Of a DNA stretch of 64,000 bases, positions 57,801-64,000 are shown piece by piece. The notes under the pieces were generated by a model that saw only the letters and a list, made by a program, of their open reading frames with translations, was not told the DNA's origin and did no database searches. Source of the stretch: Nelumbo lutea. Taxonomy: Eukaryota > Streptophyta > Magnoliopsida > Proteales > Nelumbonaceae. How positions within the stretch are numbered: the stretch's first letter is position 1; each line of letters opens with the position of its first letter. The position numbers and the translations under genes are program-made. The stretch lies in the NCBI GenBank assembly GCA_022828595.1, contig JAKGHH010000001.1:145409017-145473016 (forward strand). The letters run 5' to 3'.

Positions 57801-59741
57801 GACCAGTTGTTGCCTATTTGTAGGCTACCCAAGAGGCTCTGTAGGTTACCTATTCTATGACCCAAGTGAGCAGAAAGTGTTTTGCAGTCATAATGCGCAA
57901 TTCTTGGAAACCGACTATATCCTGGACACCCATCGTCAGGAAGTTGTTCTTGATGAGGAGAGCTCAGGAGCAGTGGGAGATGTCCCACAAGTTCCAAGTA
58001 GTGACCAACCTAGAAGATCCACTTGGGTATCCAAGCCACCAGTCCGTTATGGTTATGACCAGAATAGTTACCTGGTGGAAACCTTGACTAGTGAAGAGGA
58101 TCCCGTGACTTACACGGAAGCTATGTTGGACATAGATTCCCAGAAGTGGGTGGAGGCCATGAGATTAGAGATTTGGACTCAATGGAGATCAAATGGAGAT
58201 CTGGACTCTAGTAGATCCGCCCTCCAGGGTAAAAGCAATCAGTTGCAAATGGATTTACAAGAGAAGAAGGGCCCCCAGATGGTAAGGTTGAGACGCTTCA
58301 AGGGCTCGTCTAGGGTGGCGAAAAGGGTTACACTCAGAAAGAGGCATCGATTATGAGGAAGAACCTTTTGCCCTGTGGCCATGCTTAAATTCCATTTAGG
58401 ATCTTGCTAGCTGTAAGCAGCATACCATGATTATTGAGATTTGGCAAATTGGATGTGCAAAAACTGCATTCCTGAATGGAGATCTTACTGGAACATATCT
58501 ATAATGGCAAGCAGCCACAAGGCTTTCAATTGCTGCAGTCAGGGAAAACCAAGGTATGTAGAACTTAATAGATCCATTTATGGAGCTTAATGCAAAACTT
58601 CTAGAAAGTTGGAACATCCGTTATTGACTCTGCCGTCAAATCGTTTGACTTCGTAAGTTGAATCCGGATGAACTCCTGTGTCTACAGGAAGTACAGTGGA
58701 GATAAGGTTACCTTCTTGGCTTCTGTATGTAGATGACATTCTACTCATTGGGAATGTGTAGGTATAGTTGAAACTACGTGAAAGTAATGCTATCACAGCA
58801 ATTTTCTCCATGAAAGATCTTGGACAAGCCTCCTACTATACTGGGTCTTCGACTCTATAGAGATAGATCGAAGTGGATAATAGATTATCCCAATCTGGCC
58901 TACATTGACAAAATAGTCAAAAGAATTGTACAGCATGGAAAACTCCAAGAAAGTGAAAAATTCCTTTCAGGGCACGGAGTTCCACCCTCTCCAAAAAGAT
59001 GTCTCCCCAAGACTTCTGATGGAGATTGATGGCTATGAAAGACGTTCCCTATGCCTCTGTCGTAGGAGCATTCATGTATGCCATGCTGTGCACTCGCCCT
59101 GACAATAACGTCAGGCAGTTAGAGTAGTAAGCAGATTTCAGGCCAACCCAGGGCAGGAGCCATTGGACTGCTTGTTGAAAAACATACTTAAGTACCTTCG
59201 AAAGGACAAAAGAGTTTTGTTCTAGTATTCGACGGTAGATCACTTAAGATCCAAGGGTATACAGATGTCGATTTCCAGTCAGATCTAGATATAGAAAGTC
59301 TACATCTAGAATATGTTTTCATGATAGGATCGTGTGCTGTTTGCTGGAAAAGCAGCAAATAGGGGTCCACTGCAAGACTCCACGACCGATGCCCGAGTAC
59401 AATTGCCACAAGTGAGGCTGCCAAAGAAGCCGTGTGGCATGAAGAATTTCATTCATGAGTAGGGAGTAGTTCCGTCCGACACATCACCCATCCCGTTGTT
59501 GTGTGGACAAACAATGGAGCCATTGCTCAGGCTAAGGAGCCAACGAGCCCCACTCCGGAAGTTGAAACACATCGCAGAAGGAAGTACCACGTACTGCGGG
59601 AGATTATTGGTAGAGAGGGACGTCCTGATTCAGAAGGTAGCCGTCAACGGAAAATGTAGCAGACCCATTGACAAAAGCCACTATCACAGAAAGTGTTTGA
59701 GAAACACGTGGAAAGCATGGGACTGCCGGCTAGTAACCTGA
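57801..59741 (+). pseudogene. Copia reverse transcriptase and RNase H, heavily frameshifted
   Basis: The linker (RRSTWVSKPPVRYGYDQNS, YTEAMLDIDSQKWVEAMRLE) is readable to 58170. After that almost every 50-100 bases has a frame change: KGYTQKEA near 58325, then the catalytic LYVDDILLIGN (YVDD codons 58726-58737), YASVVGAFMYAMLCTRPDNN near 59050 and RNase H pieces GYTDVDFQSDLD (59260) and SEAAKEAVWH (59413). The order and motifs fit copia RT-RNase H. The density of single-base insertions rises towards the gap at 61148, unlike the gag half, so part of the damage may be sequencing error. Confidence 0.8.
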
Positions 59742-59768
59742 ATTGGACCTAAGTGCAAGTGGAAGCTA

Positions 59769-61147
59769 TCTAGACAGTTTTGTATGCCCTTAGCTTCAAT
59801 CAAAAGTTGATGTACTTTATGAGTTTTTTTGTAAATGAATAAAAAGTTCATATTGTGGTTCATGTTCCCTTGGTATGTGTTCTGTGTAATACCCTTAATT
59901 GGACAATTAAGTTGCAGACTCGTGTTAGCTTAGAATGTTCACAGCCAGTGGTTCGGTCTAAGCGAGACCTATCCTGACAAGGCTGACACTGTGGGTGCCA
60001 GCAAGTTGGTTGGGATGGCTTGTCTCAACTACTGGTGTGAGACCCTAGGCACATACAGTGTGGGATTAATTGGAATCTTTGAACTGAACCAGGATTTCTA
60101 GTATTGCTCTGGACCTTGGAGATTGATGGGCAAAAAACTGGAAAGTTACACCCGACCCCTAGAACTCGAATTATGATACGTACACTACCGTGTCGATCGG
60201 GATGTCTTTGATTGTACCAATCAGTTGAGATCCTTAGCGGGGTCAAAAACCTTGGGTCATGTTGGGACAATCTGAGAATTCATCTGAGTGGTGATCATAG
60301 TAAAAGGATCAGCCCCTTTGTCGGACAGAAGGTACATGATCGGGGATGCCGCTCTCACTGTTGGAAGACCAAGAGCTGACCAGCAACCGATGTTCAACCC
60401 GTTGAGATTTGTTTTGCAATGTATTATTTTATATTAGAATATAAAAGTATATATATTATGGTTTCTAAAAATTGTTTGCAAAAGGTTTTAATTCCCGGGA
60501 ATCCATATAAGTGGAGAGTGCAACACTGTTTCCTTGCAGCCGAGGAGAGGTCCTTCTACTTGATCGGGCAGTGATAATGACCATTAAGTGACTGAGAGGC
60601 GTAAGTGTAAGACCCATTGATGATAATACCTGATGGGCCTAATCTTGCATCTAGCCCATAGTCCTTGGCTTTACAAGGTGGGCTTGCCCAGGGAACCACT
60701 TAGGGTAAGTGTTGGGCCCATAGAGCCCAATTCGATGGGTTACAGGGGTGCACTATCTTTAACAATGTATTTCGACCGAGGCCTTGTAACAAAACGACTG
60801 GGCCGAACCCATGTGGCTGATGTGTAGATCAATGCTTGGCGTCCCACGCCAATATAAGGAAGCCCAATCTGACAGCAGCTTAGGAAGGTTAAGTGAGCAC
60901 ATAAGCTTAATGGGCCTAAAAAGCCCATTTCGAACTAGCTATTTATTTAGTTAATTAAAGGGGCGAAATTCATGAGTATTTTAGCAAATAGGATATGGAC
61001 TTAAGGTCCTAGTCCACTCAAAGAGTCCAGATCTGAATGTGATTCAAATCTAGAAACCTCCTAAAATGGATTAGGAGAGATAATCTAAATTGCAGATAAG
61101 ATAAGGGTTTATCCTTATTCATTTAGAAGGAAGGCTGATCCAAATAT
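59769..61147 (+). repeat. Copia right LTR, partial, indel-rich
   Basis: The sequence starts at TCTAGACAGTTTTGTATGCC and follows the left LTR up to AAGGCTGATCCAAATAT (left counterpart near 53417), then N. About 1.38 of 1.94 kb is present. Compared with the other three LTR copies it has many extra single bases, for example near 60170-60340. The expected purine tract before it is altered (AAGTGGAAGC). Confidence 0.85.
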
Positions 61148-61247
61148 NNNNNNNNNNNNNNNNNNNNNNNNNNNNNNNNNNNNNNNNNNNNNNNNNNNNN
61201 NNNNNNNNNNNNNNNNNNNNNNNNNNNNNNNNNNNNNNNNNNNNNNN
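61148..61247. other. 100-N assembly gap
   Basis: Exactly 100 N, the usual placeholder for a gap of unknown size. It falls inside the copia right LTR. The LTR sequence does not resume after it, so at least about 0.56 kb of LTR and an unknown amount of flank are missing. Confidence 0.97.
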
Positions 61248-64000
61248 TCATGGGTCCTGAGGCCTAGAAAGCTGAAGATATCTTGTCAAAAGTAGTCATT
61301 TATAACGACAAAACTATCCCAACTTTTATGAAAAGACATTATTTCCACATAATGGAATCACCTTTCTTATAGGTTGTTATTTAATACTCCCCTCACTTTT
61401 CCACAATTCTCATCTTGACTTTTCAACACCAGTAGAAACTCCCCTGTTATGTCTTGGAAATTTACCATTTTAACCATATGTTTGGATTCAAATTTCATAT
61501 CATATTTTCAAAACACCCTTCTCACTTCCAACCCAAAACCCTATTGCATTGTGATCTGCAACTTTATTGAATCAACAAAGTTGTCGTCGGATAAAAACGT
61601 CATCTGAAAAGAAATATGCTGCCATTATCTGAACAGAAATAGTGGTTACCGGTTGCTGGCCATAGTATATCTCTGTTTTGCTCTGAGATTTTATCCACGG
61701 CGACCAATGTATATCATTGTTCAGCAATTACCTGACAAGATAAACACCACTCTCGCCTAGGAAGAATGGTTGAATAAACATTTCACAGTACTATTACAAA
61801 TTAAAAAGTTTGGAAGGCTTTTGCAGTACTTTGTCGAATAAAGATGCATGGTCGCCTATCTCTCTAAGACTCTTACAGTTACAGAATACAGAGGTGTGAT
61901 GGAGGAATCAGTCGTTCCTTTTAACCATCAAGCCTTTCCAATGTCCTTGCTTATCTTTTCATTTTAATAATTGATTTTTTAAGCTTTTCCGAGAAAAAAT
62001 CTGAAAAGATGAGGTCCATTGTCCAATCTCCTTGCTTTAATGGAAGATCTAAACTCTAAAGAAAAGTGTTGGTGGCATCAGAAGATGTTTTATTATTTTC
62101 ATACTTGGTGATTTCAACCCATCTATAATCCTATGGGTCGGACCGGTGACCCATGATCCTATTCTATCACAATCCCAAATTAATTATACTCATTCATCTG
62201 AAAATGAAACTTTTCATGACTGCCCGGGAAAAACGGTTCCACCTTAAAAGCCAACAGCCCAACACACAATGAGCATGGAGAATCTGAGAAGAATTGCATC
62301 GCCGTAAGTCATCTGTTCTTGTCGATGGAGAATAATGAACATGGATAACTGCGACTGTGGCTCGTGGGAGGAGGAGGAAAAAGAAAGAAAAAAAAACAGA
62401 AAAGATAAGGGAAGAAAAGAACGAGAGAAAGAGATGGAAAGGATGAGAGAAGAGGGATCGTCGGGGAGAAGCTAAAGGCAGCTGCCGCTGAGTTGCCTTC
62501 AGAGGGAGAAGATCATGAATAGTAGAAGAAAAATAATAAAATAATTAATAATTCCTGTTTGAAAGAACAAAATGTTTAGATAAAAAGTGCATTAGCTGGG
62601 ACAGGTGTGACACAGCTGTTAAATGCTCATTCATTGTGCTTACCCTCTATATTCAGACCCATTTCATTGGGGTTGCATGTGGCCGCGGTCATAGGCTCAG
62701 TAGATTTTTTTTCTTATGATCAAAGGTTCTTTTCAACAATTAAGTTTTTCCAGGTCCAGGAAAGTGATGTAAATAGTCGTTGCAGGGGTAATTTCGTAAA
62801 ATTGTATCTCTCAGGCCCCATTTGTTTCACAAGACTAGGGGTTTGGAATCAAAATGAGAACTGGCATTCTGATTCCAACTGTTTGGTTGGATAGAATTGG
62901 AATTTCATTCCCACTCCTAGTGTAAGGGAATGGCCATTTCTTCCCTCTCCCTTGAGAATGAAATCACATTCTTGCTAATTCCAATTGCCAATCTCATTTT
63001 TGTTTGAACCAAACATACTATCCCAATAGACCATTTCAATTTTGATTCCAATTCCAACAGCAAACTAAGCTCATTTTTTTTAACCTCATCACCTGATCAT
63101 GAGAATTGAGATGATAGGTGTGTTATATTTGATTATTTCTTCCTAAATATTAGGATAAATTACAGATAGGTACCCTGAACTTTCAATTGTGACACTTGAG
63201 TACCTTGAACTCTCAGAAATAAACACTTAGGTCCATCCATTAGTATTCCATCAATTATCTATATCATTCAAAGTCACGTGCAACTTTAAATATTACAAAA
63301 TACCAAAACTACCCTTGTCATGTATTTTCACCTTACTTTTTCCTTCTTCAGCAATGGCAATGTTAGATCTTCCATGGCCATAGAATTTCTCTAGACCTTG
63401 GTTTTATGTGTCAGTGTGGAAGCTACTGGTAATATGTCATTGATAAGTCATCATCCGATGTTGAGTTGGACTGTGATTTGTCAACTGATGACTATTGTTT
63501 TAGATATAATGGGATAATCAAAACTCTGCCAAAGAGAGTTTTGGATTGATAAAGTAAAAGGAGATTTCCAGTCTCCGAAATCTGTAATGAATGTCGTGAT
63601 TGATGACTTGAGTGAGGGTGTTTATCAATTTTGAGCGTCATCACCTCCAACAATGCTTAGACCATTGCTAATTGGGTTCAGTATACCAGAATCAATGACG
63701 GAAGCATGACTGGTTTACTAGATGATGGTGTTTGATGCCACAGGACACAGAAGTAGAACAGGGTTCATTGTTCATGTGGATTGTAGATGGCAATAACTGC
63801 AAAATTTTCATTGATTCGAAGCATGCGATGTTTGGGTGGATAAGCTCCAAATTGAGAGGGGAGAATTGCAGAGGTTAAGAGGAAGATAGATCCTATGCAT
63901 AGACGATGGGGAGAGAGGGATGGTGGATAGAATTTGGAAGAAGAGATATGGTCACATAATTGAAGGTGAGTTAATCTGGTTTTTCTATGAAGGCATAAAA
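61248..64000. other. Intergenic DNA without recognised genes
   Basis: No gene is recognised in either strand. A purine-rich GGAGGAGGAAAAAG region at 62370-62470 resembles 22900-23200. Around 62815-63060 GGAATTTCATTCCCA and GGAATTGGAAT-like words with AACCAAACATAC suggest a diverged MITE whose ends I cannot fix. AAATTACAGATAGGTACCC with ACTTGAGTACC (63150-63300) is a common MULE or MITE-end phrase, with no inverted partner inside the window. Confidence 0.45.

Larger units (their letters stand above)
52092..61147 (+). mobile_element. Ty1/copia LTR retrotransposon, running into an assembly gap
   Basis: The left LTR (52092-54030) is followed by a tRNA-Met-type PBS, a 1.8-kb leader, gag, protease, integrase, RT, RNase H (the copia order) and a right LTR that is interrupted by a run of N. 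Gag to integrase is almost readable, while RT to the right LTR is full of small indels. The long LTR of 1.94 kb and long leader are unusual for short copia lineages and suggest an Angela- or Bianca-like group, which I cannot confirm. The family has two solo LTRs in this window (34268 and 48201). The right target duplication lies in or beyond the gap. The left flank is ACCAC. Confidence 0.9.

Overview
This is a nuclear plant sequence, almost certainly from an angiosperm. It is AT-rich, carries plant-type Ty1/copia, Ty3/gypsy (Tat-like) and hAT transposons, and contains one plant-specific gene family member, a cysteine-rich (DUF26) receptor-like kinase. The species cannot be named from the sequence. 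There is no bacterial-type operon, CRISPR array, rRNA or clear tRNA gene. Nearly all of the window is nested, decaying transposable elements.

Left part (1-20.5 kb): simple and tandem repeats (a 74-bp array, then an A-rich quasi-periodic tract) lead into a hAT transposon bounded at 4262 and 20479 by CAAGGTT/AACCTTG ends and a perfect 8-bp target duplication (CTACCAAC). The hAT has an internal array of about seven 152-bp repeats and a broken transposase (BED finger, DUF659, dimerisation domain). A 10.6-kb Ty3/gypsy Tat-like element (9447-20055, TSD TATAG) later inserted into it. The gypsy element has gag, protease, RT-RNase H, a second RNase H and integrase on the + strand, then a degenerate antisense ORF with a candidate intron. 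Stop codons consistent with C-to-T change and CpG-depleted LTRs suggest long methylation.

Middle (20.5-29.9 kb): AT-rich intergenic DNA with a 335-bp inverted-repeat MITE, a GA/GAA tract, a 225-bp MITE of the same hAT family (25060-25284) and a 2-kb foldback structure (26580-28650). Its arms look like inverted LTR sequence, and a 24-bp minisatellite is expanded in one arm only.

Receptor-kinase locus (29.96-46.97 kb, + strand): an exon with signal peptide and one DUF26 domain, frameshifted by a 26-bp tandem duplication, is followed by three clean kinase C-lobe exons with intact splice sites and family-typical lengths (238, 151 and 306 bp). The second DUF26, the membrane segment and the kinase N-lobe are missing, so the gene is a pseudogene or a broken copy. 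The intron between the first two kinase exons is 14.0 kb. It holds a solo copia LTR, a reverse-oriented Tat-like gypsy remnant whose antisense strand carries a plant mobile domain (PMD) gene, and minisatellites.

Right part (47-64 kb): another solo LTR of the same copia family (TSD ATAGT, internal 171-bp duplication), then a copia element from 52092 with LTR, tRNA-Met-type PBS, gag-pol and a second LTR that runs into a 100-N gap at 61148. Single-base indels become dense towards that gap, which suggests a poorly polished contig end. The last 2.7 kb has no recognisable gene.
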